From Martensiomyces pterosporus (Eukaryota > Kickxellomycota > Kickxellomycetes > Kickxellales > Kickxellaceae): a stretch of DNA of 64,000 nt. A model generated the notes under the pieces. It did no database searches. It was not told where the DNA came from and worked only from the letters and a program-made list of their open reading frames with translations. The stretch is from NCBI GenBank assembly GCA_025201845.1, contig MU603940.1, positions 186,001 through 250,000 of the forward strand. The letters run 5' to 3'. A program made the position numbers and the translations under genes. Shown here in pieces: positions 31,978 through 41,657 of this stretch (positions are counted from its first letter, which is position 1; each line of letters begins with the position of its first letter).

Positions 31978-34693
31978 CTAAACGACCGCCGAGTCTGACA
32001 GCAAGAGAGGCTTTTCGCCGTGCGATTCTTGCTGGACACGGAGGATCTCAAAAGCAGATTGGCGCATAAGACTCATGAATGCTGCCAGGCGCCCACGCGG
32101 ATGGCTGGGCGATGCCTTGACCATTTCATGGTAAATGCCCAAGGACTCGTCAGCGACAAGCTGTGCCAGATCGAGGCTTCTCTGGAGGTTGTGCGGGAGT
32201 GGCTCACGCGTGTCAAACAGAATGGAGTGCAGCCGGAACACGGTTTCGGGGATATACAGCTCGCGCAAACGCAGCAGCTCGACGATCCGTGGTTGCTGAG
32301 AATCGGCTGTGCCGACATCGTCGACCCTGATGCACAGAGACTGCACGCTCAGCCAGTCAATGTCCAGAAGACTGGCCCGGAACATATGGATCGCGCGCTC
32401 GGTGGTAAGGGCCACGCTCTCCCTCCACTCCAGCCACTGAGCATGCAGCCGAGCACCCTGCTTCCCTGCATCCATAGGTCTTTTGCACAGCACCTCGGCC
32501 CAGGTAGAGTAGTACGCATACGCATCGCACAGGCTGAGCAGGTGGATGTACTCGTGGAGATACGAGACAGTCTCGCTGGACACGCTCGCGGCATTCTTGC
32601 TCTTGATAACTACGAATGGGTTGTCCGAGTCAGACGCGCTTGCGAGAGAGTCCCGGCTGCTTGCGCAGTCATCGCCTGCAGATGCACTGCTGTCCTGCAG
32701 CTCCTTGACCCACTTTTGCTGCACAAAGTCGTCTGGCAGTGAGTTGAATAGCTGCGAAGCGGCATTTGTGCGGCCGCGGAGCAAGAACCGCCTGGCTAGT
32801 TTACATATCTGAACAAGAGCGTACTCGTACAGCCTCTGGCTGCTAGTGATCCACTCGATGGCGCGAAGCTGGTCCAGCTCATCGTCGGTGATAGGCTCTG
32901 CAGGCTCTGCTAGCGCAAAAGCAGAGTCCGGGGTGCCGGAGCTGTCCTCCCCACCATCGACTACAGCATGCCTCAGCAGGATGAGGTCTGCAGCGCGTTT
33001 GGCGATGGGATCCACATCGAGCCCGCTCGTTTTGGCAAGCTGCAGGAACTGAACGCGCACCGGTGCCGGGTCAGCAACTCCCTGGAGGAACTGCGAGTAT
33101 ACATCGACCTGCTTGTGCTGGGGCAGATATGAGGCATAGAGGGCAACAAGCTCGCGATGGCCAGTGGAGAGCTGCGCAATATACTCTTCTAGAACGGTAT
33201 CCACAGCCTCGCTTGGCAGGGCAAACCCTATCTGCCGGAGATACAGCGCCGAGTGAACAACAAACCGCAATAGGCCGCTCTCTTCATCGCTGAGCTCTTC
33301 TGAGCGCAGCCTGCACGCATAGTCGTCAATGAAAGCTGGCAGCGTGTCTAGAACAATCGCCGACTGCAGCCTGTGGAAGGGCTCGCTTGATTCCTGGCGC
33401 AGCAGAGCTGACTCGTGGGTGGCCAATGCGTCGAACACTTGCTTCATGTCGCGAATCGGGGGATACCTGCTCTGAACATGGCTGAACGAGGTGCTTGGTG
33501 CGGGAGTATAGAGAGTGTTCTCATTTTTGATCCCTTTGTCGATGCATGTCTCTATCATTGCGTTGACATACGCCCACACGTAATCCTCCCAGCTCTCGCA
33601 AACCAGAATGACCTCATCCAAGCGGCCGCTCAGCGCTGCGTAAAGGGCACGCTCATAAAGGTCGTTGCTGTTGTCCTGTGCAAGCGCCGCACACGTCTGC
33701 TTCCAAAGCGGGCGGTTGATGTTGCCAGCCGTGTCCAAGGGCCGGACATCCATGCCTCCCTCGCTGTCTTCAGCGTCAATTGGCATGTTGTTTTCCAGCT
33801 CCAGCTTGGGGTCTCTCCAAAAGAGGCCGCCCTTCAGACTAGCAGCACGCCAGGGCTCGTCACTTTCGACACATAGGTCCATAGCGCTGCTGACATGGCC
33901 GCGACGTACATATTCGTACAGCGTGCGCAGCAGACTTCCCTCATACTCTGAGTCTTCAGGGGCGAGCTCCCTCTTCTGCCGTGAAGTAGCGTCAGGATCA
34001 GCCTCGCTGACAATTCGCCCACTATTAGCCGATGCTGCCGCTGCAGCAGATGAGTTGCTAGGCAGCAACCTGCGGTCCCTGATGCTCTTCCGCGTATAGA
34101 ACAGGTATCCCTTACGCGTCTCCACAGGCTCAAATGAAGGCGCATTTTCCTCCAGCCATCTGCGGACCTCAACGCACTCTGCGAGCAAGCTGCTTCTATC
34201 CATAAGGTCCTGAACGCATGTAAAGTCTGTGCTGGAAATTGGCGCACGCGCCTCTTGGCCCCTTGACGGATCGTCTGCCATGCTCGAGCCCTCCTCTTCT
34301 GCTGCGTCAGCGAGCGCTTGCAGACGCAGGAAGTAGAGTCTCTCCATGAGGTCCCATGTGTTGCTTTCAGTCTTCCAGTATTTCATTTGCCCTCGCCGCT
34401 GTGCCTCGTTGGCTGCATAAGCGTCCTTTGCCAGCTGCTCGCATCTATAAACACGGCACGGTGAGAATGGCTCACTTTAACTGTTTGCTTGTTTGGTTGG
34501 CTAGGATTCGTAGCACCGGCAGGCAGCAGAGATTTGCGGTTCATTTGGACGAATTCACTTACTGCTTCTGTGCCAGACTGCTAAACAGCCGCGCGTGCGA
34601 GTGCCTGTGGTCGCTAGCACCCAGGCTTCTCTCCAAATCGTCGTGGGACTCGACAACCCCCGCGAACTCGGCGGTTATATCGGATATGCTCAT
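31978..34693 (-). CDS. NUP84: Nup84/Nup107 nucleoporin, Y-complex (2 exons)
   Basis: This alpha-solenoid scaffold protein belongs to the Nup107-160 (Nup84) complex of the nuclear pore. The gene is complement(join(31978..34444,34563..34693)), 865 residues. Exon 1 (43 codons plus two bases) starts MSISDITAEFAGVVE and ends at GTAAGT. The 118-nt intron ends TTATAG, and the join reads SLAQKQCEQLAKDAYAANE. The Nup107 signature follows: TESNTWDLMERLYFLRLQ, VRRWLEENAPSFEPVETRKG, SALYAALSGRLDEVILVCES-type helices, WEDYVWAYVNAMIE and, late, VYSQFLQGVADP. Size lies between yeast Nup84 (726) and human NUP107 (925). A start at ATG 34386 would omit the 63 N-terminal residues. It is convergent with the NDUFA11-like gene. 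Confidence 0.92.
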
Positions 34694-36115
34694 CGTTTAT
34701 GCTGTATAGCGTATAAAATAGAGGTAACTGAAAAGCGCGGGTTTTCTTGTATTTGTGCAAAGCGAGGAAGGCAGATTTGCGGCGTGGGCTGCAGAAAGGC
34801 TGTTTGAATTTTTTTGTTGACTCGTTGGCGCGCTTCAAACCACGACACTGCGAGGACAAAGCAGCTCGCGGTTCAAGAGCCACTAAAGGTGCGAACCACC
34901 ACTGCCAGTGATTACGTGTTTTTTTTGGATCTAGAAAGTGCTGCCAAACATGTATTACAGCCAATTCCTGGTGCATGCTAAGCCGTAGCAGGGGCAGATG
35001 CTACTGGGACCATTGTGCTTTATGTGTACCATCATACACGGCAGCTATCACAGCAGCCAAGCAAGTGCCGTGCTTGGTTCAGAAAAAAATGAGAGGTGCA
35101 GAGATGTGGACGCCATATATTACAATGTGCTGATTCACATGTCTGCACCAGGCGGGTGGGCTCATATACCTCATGCTTGCTTTCCCTGAACTCCCACCCA
35201 CTAGTATATGGTTACTGTATTAGTGTGATGTGCTGGGTGGTACACTGACTGCATGACCTCGGTATTCATATGTTTATACATTTGCAAAGCAGCGTCATAT
35301 ATATATTGACTAGTGCAAAAGCTTACAGAGTCATTGTAGTAGCGGCTTTCGAGTGCACAATTCGATGTGGGCGTGGGGTGTGTCTCGGTGCCACGATCGC
35401 TGGAGGCGAGTGGGTACGTGAAAGCAAGGAGGATGGCATGTGCGGGAGGTGCGGAGTGCGTGTGAGGGGTGAATGCCCAAGGCTCCAGCTTGTTTCAGTT
35501 GGCATTGAGGGGCCACAAGATTATCGTGCTGACAATATGTTTGGCCCCAGCCACGCTTGGCTTGAAGGCTGTGTAGCCACTCAACTAAACAATTGGGCCG
35601 TGTTTGCTGTTGCATTTCGAACACGCCAGTGCGCGCAGCAACACAGCCCATGCACGCACCTTGCTGTTGGTGTGGTGGGCGTGAGACAGGGCACGGGATT
35701 GCAAAGCGTCGGGTCAATCGAAAACACGCATTATACGCCCCAGTCCTGCAAGAGTAGCATCAGGTGGAAGGGAGTGGGGAGAGAAGGACCGGCAAATGCT
35801 AGGGCTTGCCGGCTATCACCAGCTCTCGTGGGTTCTCATGCGCACATACAAAATGCCATGAATTGGAACAGCAGCGAAAAGCACATTGACTGGAGACAAA
35901 GCAAAAGCCGAGGTGTGTGGCATCTCCCCCTCCCCATTATTCTCAACCACAAAGCCCGCCTTCGCTCGATTCACACTCCATGGCCAAAAGTGAAACAGGC
36001 CAGCAGGCAGCTTTTGCGACTTGATAAGCGCTGGAATGCAGGCCACCACCCAATGTCACACTCCAGCCGAGACATGCATGAGTGGATTAATAAGGGTGTT
36101 AGTAGCGGGCGCTAG

Positions 36116-36123
36116 TATATTAA
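36116..36123 (+). promoter_or_regulatory. TATA box of a possible small gene
   Basis: TATATTAA is followed by about 65 bases of C/T-rich DNA and an ATG 98 bases downstream (36221). This layout resembles the core promoters of real genes in the window. Confidence 0.4.
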
Positions 36124-36220
36124 CTCCACTCTGCTCCTCGTGTCCTTCTCTCCTGCCCATTCCTCTCCTCCCTCTCTCCTCGCCCCAAAGACATTCAGCT
36201 ACCCACTTTCTCTGGCGTGC

Positions 36221-36358
36221 ATGGCCGGTTCGCCTACCAGCTCTACTACTACTTTTTATCAGAATTACGTATTCTCAGCACCCATTCTTGCGAGCGCACA
36301 CGCACCTCGTGCCATCAGCACTCTGGCTAATACCGACCATGAGCCCTCAACATCCTAG
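36221..36358 (+). CDS. Possible small protein of 45 residues, unknown
   Basis: The frame from ATG 36221 to TAG 36358 reads MAGSPTSSTTTFYQNYVFSA and on. I do not recognise it. Support comes only from the TATA box and C/T-rich stretch directly upstream. A second frame over 36340-36422 ends in RDYPPPPRPPTMMDY, so splicing could produce a different C-terminus; the only nearby donors (such as GTATTC) are weak. It may also be a non-coding transcript or nothing. Confidence 0.2.
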   Translation: MAGSPTSSTTTFYQNYVFSAPILASAHAPRAISTLANTDHEPSTS

Positions 36359-36744
36359 CGGAACTAGAAGCCTGCGGGACTACCCACCGCCGCCTCGACC
36401 GCCAACAATGATGGACTACTAGAGCGAGCAACCTCCGTGTCATCCGTTAGATTCCATAGACTGAGTTTTCTGCGCTGCTCGCCCATGTACAATAGATAAA
36501 CAGACATTACTGCCATTTTTGCAGCCCTTTCGTACCCAGCATGCTGCCATCTGAAGGCAGCAATGCATTGGGCAAAACTGCACATATGAGCAAGCCAGCA
36601 GGCCATGGATTCCATTGGAGAAGCAGCACTGCGCACTCATGAATAGTCCCTCGGGTTATCGCAAGAATGCAGTGGGCATCTATCTATTATGAATAGTCAA
36701 AGCGAAGACAAACAAGAAGGAAAGGATGTTTAAGTTGCTGGGAA

Positions 36745-38787
36745 CTAGAGGTCCTCGTCAGAGTCAGAGTCAGAGTCCGCCATGTCCGCTGCGGCCGAGG
36801 GCTTCTTAAAGTAGGTGCCAAAGTCATAGTCGTCGTTGCCGTCCTCCTCCTCCTCAACAGCCATCGCGCTGTCGACATCCTCAGCAAGAGCCTTGGCCTG
36901 CTTGGCCTGCTTCTTCTGCTTCTTGCGCTGCTCAGTCTTGATCTTGCGGTTGGCCTGAGGGTTGATCGATGCCTCTTCAGCGGTGAGCACCTGGTCGCTG
37001 TCGCGCGTAATGCTCTTCTGCTTTCTGCTGACAGGCAGGTCGATGACGGTTGTGGCTCTAGGAGTTTGCTCTGGCATCTCCTGCTCGGTGTCCACATCGT
37101 CGTCCTCGTCCATGCCGTTGTCGGAGCTATAGTCGGACGACTCCTCGTCGCTGGCGGCATCCATCTCCATGTTGATATCCTGAGCAATTGTGCGTCCCTC
37201 CATGACAACAGCGCGGCGGGCAAAGTCGCCTCCAGACTTGGCGCCCTCGAGTGCCTTGGAGTCCATATCGCCCAAGAGCGCGTTAATGTCGAACTCCTTG
37301 GCCCACTCCGTAACGACCACAGCGCGCTCTGCGCCATGAGCAGCAGCAGCGTCTCCAGCAGCGGTCTTTCCAGAGTTGGTCTTTTGCGCCATGCCGGGCG
37401 GGAGTGTATAGTAAGGAATCCTGCCCTTGTTCCAGTCAGAGAGCACAATGCGTGCAGCGCCCTCGACATCGGCGATTCCCTGGCGCTTCAGCTGGCCGCG
37501 CTGGCGGGCAAGACGGACAAGGAAGTCGCGGGTGTTGAGGAAGGCTGGCACGTTGTACATGGCCTGCAGAGCCTCGGGTTTGCAGCGCTGGACAATCAGA
37601 TCAACTGGGGTGACGGGGTCATCCAAAAGCTCCACCTTGATGCAGTTGCGCAGCATCATCTCGGCCATCTCAGTCTTATCGAGTTTCTGGTTAGCCTTGG
37701 CAGGGCCGTTAAAGACAATGCCAGGGCAGTCCAGGAGCTTGAGGTTCTTGTCGAGGTGGATCTGCTGCACAAACTTGGTGAAGCCAGGGGTGGACCCAAC
37801 ACCACAGACACGCGAGCGCTTGAGCGAGTTGATGAGCGACGACTTGCCGACGTTGGGGAAGCCGATGGCGCCGACTGTGATCGAGGTCTTGATTTTTTGG
37901 TTGCGCGAGTAGTTCTTGAGCAGCTGGATAAGCGACTCGGCGCCAACGCACTCGGACGTGGTGAGCGTGGCTGCCTTCTTGCTGCCAGCAGCAGCCTGTC
38001 CAAGGTTGCTGCGCTGCTCCTGCGTGGATGCCTTGAAGGCCAGAGTCGGGAATTCGTGTCTGAGATAGGCAAGCCACTTCTCGACAACATCGCGAGGGAC
38101 CAGGTCGATCTTGTTCAGAATAAGGATGATGCGCTTGTTGGCTCCAGCATCCATGATCATGCGCTCGATCTGAGGTGCACGCGTGCCCAGTGGGTCGCGC
38201 GCATCAAGGACCTCGAGGATGACATCCGCATGCTGCACGACCTTCTGGAACTCGCGGTAGTATGCGCGCTTTGAGTTGTCCCTGCGCCCAGTGACTGCTC
38301 CCTCAGCAATGTCCCGCATACCCGAATCAGAGTCAGAGTCGCTGTGTTCCTCGTCGTATGCTGCATCCCTGCTCTGTGCATCGCGGGCAAGCTCAGTGAT
38401 GGTCTTTGGCGTCTTGTCAAGCTGTCTGTTCTTGTCGTGAAGCTTGGAGCGGGCGTCCTTTTGCCGCTGCTTCTCCTCCTTGACCTGCTCTCTGTGCCTC
38501 TCAATCTCGTTAAGGATCTTGTCCTTGAACGGGAGGATGTTGGGGATTCCGGGGTCCTTCTTCAGCTTCTTGCGCTGCGGGTTCTTCTTTGCTGCGCGTC
38601 TGTCCTTGCGGTGCTTCTCTGTAGCCCGCTTGTGGATCTTCTTTTGCTGGCTGATCGAAAGGCGCTTGCTCTTGTGCTCTAAGGTACATAGCAAAAGCGA
38701 ATGTATTTGAGTATCATGCTGGTTGTGCTGGTCGGCCTGTTGCGTGTTTCGGGGCATGCCTGCATGAGACTTACTCTTCGGAACCAT
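36745..38787 (-). CDS. NUG1: Nug1/Grn1/nucleostemin (GNL3) family GTPase (2 exons)
   Basis: This circularly permuted GTPase works in nucleolar maturation and export of the 60S subunit. The gene is complement(join(36745..38678,38775..38787)), 648 residues. Exon 1 has 13 bases (MVPK plus one base) before GTAAGT. After a 96-nt intron ending CTTAG the frame reads KHKSKRLSISQQKKIHKRA, the usual basic nucleolar N-terminus. Then KKDPGIPNILPFKDKIL, a coiled coil, and the permuted motifs: G4 NKID (193-196), G1 GFPNVGKSS (277-285), G3 DCPG (321-324). The C-terminal tail is acidic and ends DSDSDSDEDL. It is longer than yeast Nug1 (520) because of this tail. A single-exon reading from 38823 would insert 32 intron-encoded residues. 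Confidence 0.93.
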   Translation of the reverse strand: MVPKSKSHAGMPRNTQQADQHNQHDTQIHSLLLCTLEHKSKRLSISQQKKIHKRATEKHRKDRRAAKKNPQRKKLKKDPGIPNILPFKDKILNEIERHREQVKEEKQRQKDARSKLHDKNRQLDKTPKTITELARDAQSRDAAYDEEHSDSDSDSGMRDIAEGAVTGRRDNSKRAYYREFQKVVQHADVILEVLDARDPLGTRAPQIERMIMDAGANKRIILILNKIDLVPRDVVEKWLAYLRHEFPTLAFKASTQEQRSNLGQAAAGSKKAATLTTSECVGAESLIQLLKNYSRNQKIKTSITVGAIGFPNVGKSSLINSLKRSRVCGVGSTPGFTKFVQQIHLDKNLKLLDCPGIVFNGPAKANQKLDKTEMAEMMLRNCIKVELLDDPVTPVDLIVQRCKPEALQAMYNVPAFLNTRDFLVRLARQRGQLKRQGIADVEGAARIVLSDWNKGRIPYYTLPPGMAQKTNSGKTAAGDAAAAHGAERAVVVTEWAKEFDINALLGDMDSKALEGAKSGGDFARRAVVMEGRTIAQDINMEMDAASDEESSDYSSDNGMDEDDDVDTEQEMPEQTPRATTVIDLPVSRKQKSITRDSDQVLTAEEASINPQANRKIKTEQRKKQKKQAKQAKALAEDVDSAMAVEEEEDGNDDYDFGTYFKKPSAAADMADSDSDSDEDL

Positions 38788-39476
38788 CGCTATGGCTTTA
38801 CTCTGTGGCTGCTTAGCACGCAAACAATTATGTGGCTGGGTCGAGAGAAATGGATATAGTCTGAGACGGCGAGTGCGAAAACGAGTGCCAGAAAGGAAGA
38901 GAGGCTATTTCGGCAGGGGCAACAAAAGTTGGATGGACTGAGCAGCTCCAGCACCAGCACCCATCTGCAAGCCAAACTTTTTCGGCTGGACAGCCCAGCG
39001 CCAAAGAGAAGAAGAAAAAAAAGCTAAATCGGCGATCCCCAGATCAACAATCCATGATCGGCGATTAGAATCGCTGATCCGGCGACTGGCGCCAAAGCCC
39101 CTGGATCCAGTTGCCGTGCTCACATGCACTGCCAGCAAGGGGGTGGCCGGTTCCCCCCCCCGTAGACCGGCATGGATTGTTAGTCACATCATCTGCGCTT
39201 GAATCTCTGAGTCAGTTAAGGAGGCGTGTGGGAAACGTCACGACGCACCAAGACCACCTTGTTTGTTCCCACCACACATCGCTGTCATCTGCGAGCAGCC
39301 CGCCTTAAATAGCAGGCTGAGTCCCACGCACTGATCCTGCGTCCCATCCCATTCTCTTTCTTCAGCGCAGTCTCTTTCCTATCTACTGCTCGCGCACTGC
39401 CAGGGTTTTTCTTCCACAGCTGCCATTAAATACACGCCGTACGCACCTATTTGATACACTCACGTCACTGCCGCCA
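38788..39476. promoter_or_regulatory. Divergent promoter region NUG1 / ARG8
   Basis: These 689 bases contain a Gcn4-type site (39208-39214) and a cluster of related half-sites: AATCGGCGATC at 39027, GATCGGCGATT at 39056 and AATCGCTGATC at 39068. A TTAAATAG element at about 39304 and a C/T-rich stretch precede ARG8. Confidence 0.6.
39208..39214. promoter_or_regulatory. Gcn4/CPC1-type AP-1 site TGAGTCA
   Basis: A perfect TGA(G/C)TCA palindrome lies 263 bases before the ARG8 start. Arginine genes, ARG8 included, are classic targets of Gcn4-type bZIP factors in fungi, so amino-acid starvation control is likely. A near match TGAGTCC lies at about 39318. Confidence 0.65.
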
Positions 39477-40922
39477 ATGCGTTCGCTGCTCCAGTCCAAG
39501 AATATGCGGCTGCCCGCTGTTGCGCGCCTCCGTGCCTCGCGCGTGGTGCCAGGGGCCAGCGCGCGGGGATACCATACAACACTGTGCGGGCTGAGCAGGG
39601 CCACAGCCGGCGGTACTCAAGCTATCGGGAGCACGGAGAAGTACATGATGAACACTTACAATCGCCCGCCGCTTGTCCTGTCACACGGCAAGGGCAGCTA
39701 TCTGTATGACACAGCTGGCAACGAGTACCTCGACTTTACTGCTGGAATCGCCGTCACTGCTCTTGGCCACAGCCACCCAGAGGTTGCAGCAGCAGTTGCT
39801 GACCAGGCCACCAAGCTCGTCCACTGCTCAAACCTGTACCACAACGAATGGGCGCCAAAGCTTGCAGAGCGCATTGTGTCGGCGACCATGGAGGCGTACC
39901 CTCAGGGCACAGCTGGCATCTACGCAAAGAGCGCGGACGGCACCAGCGGCGCGCGCGTGTTCTTCTCGAACTCTGGTACCGAGGCTAACGAGGGAGCACT
40001 CAAGTTTGCGCGCAAGTACGGCAAGCACGTGGCTACGTCGGGCACGCTGGGCAAGAACACGTCCGAGGCCCTGCGTGGAGACGCCAACCTGAAGTGCGGG
40101 CTTGTGTCGTTCACCGGTGGGTTCCATGGCCGCTCGATGGGTGCTCTGAGCGTCACTGCGAACCCCAAGTACCAGAAGCCCTTCACGCCTCTGATCCCGG
40201 CTGTTCAGACAGGAAAGTACAACAGCACGGCTGAGCTTGCTGCGTTTGTCGATGAGCGTACGTGTGCTGTCATCGTTGAGCCTCTTCAGGGCGAAGGCGG
40301 CATCCACAAGGCTGATGTCGAGTTCTTGCGCGCGCTCCGCCGCCGCTGCGACCAGGTCGGCGCACTCCTGATCTACGACGAGATCCAGTGCGGTCTTGGA
40401 CGCACAGGGAAGCTGTGGGCCCACCACATGTACCCAGAGGACTGCAGCCCCGATATTGTCACGATGGCCAAGCCGCTTGCCAACGGCATTCCAATCGGCG
40501 CTATCCTCGTCAGCAGCAGGGTTGCTGAGATAGTCAAGGTTGGCGACCATGGCACCACGTTTGGCGGCAACCCTCTTGCCTGCCGCGTTGGCTGCACCGT
40601 GTTTGACCACATCAACAATGCCGAGTTCCTCAACAACGTTGCTGAGGCTGGCAATGTCCTCGAGCAGGAGCTCGCCAAGGCCCTTAAGCCGTTCATTGGC
40701 ACCACTGTTACTGAGCTGCGTGGTGTCGGCCTTATTCGTGGCATCCAGTTTGCCAATGATCCACTGCCGATTGTTAACCTTGCCCGCGATCGTGGGCTTT
40801 TGCTTGTCAGTGCGGCTGGCAACACCATCCGCCTCGTGCCTCCCCTCAACACTGAGATTGCGGATATCAAGAAGGCTGCCGCTATTATTGGCGAGTGCGT
40901 CAAGGAGGTTTCCAGGCAATAG
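39477..40922 (+). CDS. ARG8: Acetylornithine aminotransferase, mitochondrial
   Basis: Arg8 is the PLP-dependent enzyme converting N-acetylglutamate semialdehyde to N2-acetylornithine in arginine synthesis. The 481-residue protein starts with a targeting presequence rich in Arg and Ser without acids (MRSLLQSKNMRLPAVARLRA). The class III aminotransferase core follows: TAGIAVTALGHSHPEV, the phosphate-binding SNSGTEANEGALKFAR, GFHGRSMGALSVTANPKYQ, the PLP Asp region IYDEIQCGLGRTG and the Schiff-base lysine K332 in MAKPLANG. TFGGNPLACRV completes the site. GRTGKLWAHHMY and overall similarity favour acetylornithine over ornithine aminotransferase. It is one exon; ATG 39477 is first in frame. A Gcn4-type site sits upstream. 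Confidence 0.95.
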   Translation: MRSLLQSKNMRLPAVARLRASRVVPGASARGYHTTLCGLSRATAGGTQAIGSTEKYMMNTYNRPPLVLSHGKGSYLYDTAGNEYLDFTAGIAVTALGHSHPEVAAAVADQATKLVHCSNLYHNEWAPKLAERIVSATMEAYPQGTAGIYAKSADGTSGARVFFSNSGTEANEGALKFARKYGKHVATSGTLGKNTSEALRGDANLKCGLVSFTGGFHGRSMGALSVTANPKYQKPFTPLIPAVQTGKYNSTAELAAFVDERTCAVIVEPLQGEGGIHKADVEFLRALRRRCDQVGALLIYDEIQCGLGRTGKLWAHHMYPEDCSPDIVTMAKPLANGIPIGAILVSSRVAEIVKVGDHGTTFGGNPLACRVGCTVFDHINNAEFLNNVAEAGNVLEQELAKALKPFIGTTVTELRGVGLIRGIQFANDPLPIVNLARDRGLLLVSAAGNTIRLVPPLNTEIADIKKAAAIIGECVKEVSRQ

Positions 40923-41048
40923 AGCATAATAGACCTCTTTTGCGAACTGCTGTTCCTATGGGCACCGAAGGGGCGGTGCTATCTTACTGCTCGGCTATCA
41001 TATGCTAGCTCCTGAGCTGCTTCCCGCTCTAGTTCTACATCTGTATTT

Positions 41049-41054
41049 CACGTG
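41049..41054. promoter_or_regulatory. CACGTG E-box upstream of CZIB
   Basis: A palindromic CACGTG lies 127 bases before the CZIB start in the short ARG8-CZIB gap. bHLH factors (Cbf1/Pho4 type) bind this sequence in fungi. One site alone is weak evidence. Confidence 0.35.
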
Positions 41055-41180
41055 GCGCTGCCCCGTAAATCTTGACGGCACCGCGAAAGCGCTATAAACT
41101 CGGCGCGCAAAGTGAGCCGCGTTTTGATCGTTTCAGGCTCCGTTTTTCAGTCTTTTTCGCTTGTTTATTTAACAGAAGCC

Positions 41181-41657
41181 ATGGTGAAGCTTGTCCTCCA
41201 GTTCCAAGCAGAACTCCTCAACGTCACTGGCCTGCGTCCGGCCGACGAGGACTACAGCTGGAACTTCAAGGTCAGGTGCAACAGCTGCAACGAGGTGACG
41301 GACAACTTTATCACGATCAGCGCTGAAGACAACAGCAAGATGAGCGGCAGTCGCGGAGAAGCGAACTTTGTCATGCGCTGCAAGTTCTGCAAGCGCGAGA
41401 GCTCGGCGTCGATCGAAACAAGCCCAAAGCCGTACACAGCCGACGACAGCGGCAGCTTTGTGTCGATTCTTACGCTGGAGTGCCGCGGCCTTGAGCCTGT
41501 GGAGTTTGAGCCCCGTGACGGCTGGGTTGCTGAGGGTACTGAATCCCAGACGCCATTTGATATTGACCTTTCGGAGGGAGAATGGTACGACTACGACGAG
41601 AAGGCTGGTGGCGAGGTGTCCATTACAGATATCAACTTCAAGATCACTCGTGCGTGA
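41181..41657 (+). CDS. CZIB: CXXC zinc-binding protein (CZIB / DUF866)
   Basis: This small conserved eukaryotic protein (human C1orf123/CZIB) has a poorly known role. It has 158 residues against 160 in human. Two zinc motifs are intact, C33-x2-C36 (VRCNSCNE) and C67-x2-C70 (MRCKFCKRE), forming one Zn site. The other family blocks are present: MVKLVLQFQAELLNVTGL, SWNFKVRCNSC, GSRGEANFVMRCKFC, LECRGLEPVEFEPRDGW and the C-terminal EGEWYDYDEKAGGEVSITD. The start ATG 41181 is the conserved methionine. It is one exon, tandem with ARG8 at 258 bp. Confidence 0.95.
   Translation: MVKLVLQFQAELLNVTGLRPADEDYSWNFKVRCNSCNEVTDNFITISAEDNSKMSGSRGEANFVMRCKFCKRESSASIETSPKPYTADDSGSFVSILTLECRGLEPVEFEPRDGWVAEGTESQTPFDIDLSEGEWYDYDEKAGGEVSITDINFKITRA

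Larger units (their letters stand above)
34694..36744. other. Long intergenic region upstream of NUP84, downstream of NUG1
   Basis: These 2.05 kb hold the NUP84 promoter, a TATAAAATA element on the plus strand near 34714, and a possible small gene at 36221. A 281-codon open frame at 35270-36115 uses rare codons (ATA, GTA, AGA, AGG) unlike the neighbours and matches no family. I see no RNA gene or repeat. Confidence 0.45.

Noticed and set aside
35270..36115. 281-codon plus-strand open frame
   Set aside because: It uses many codons rare in the neighbours (ATA, GTA, AGA, AGG), shows no domain, and lies in otherwise non-coding DNA. It could arise by chance in this length.
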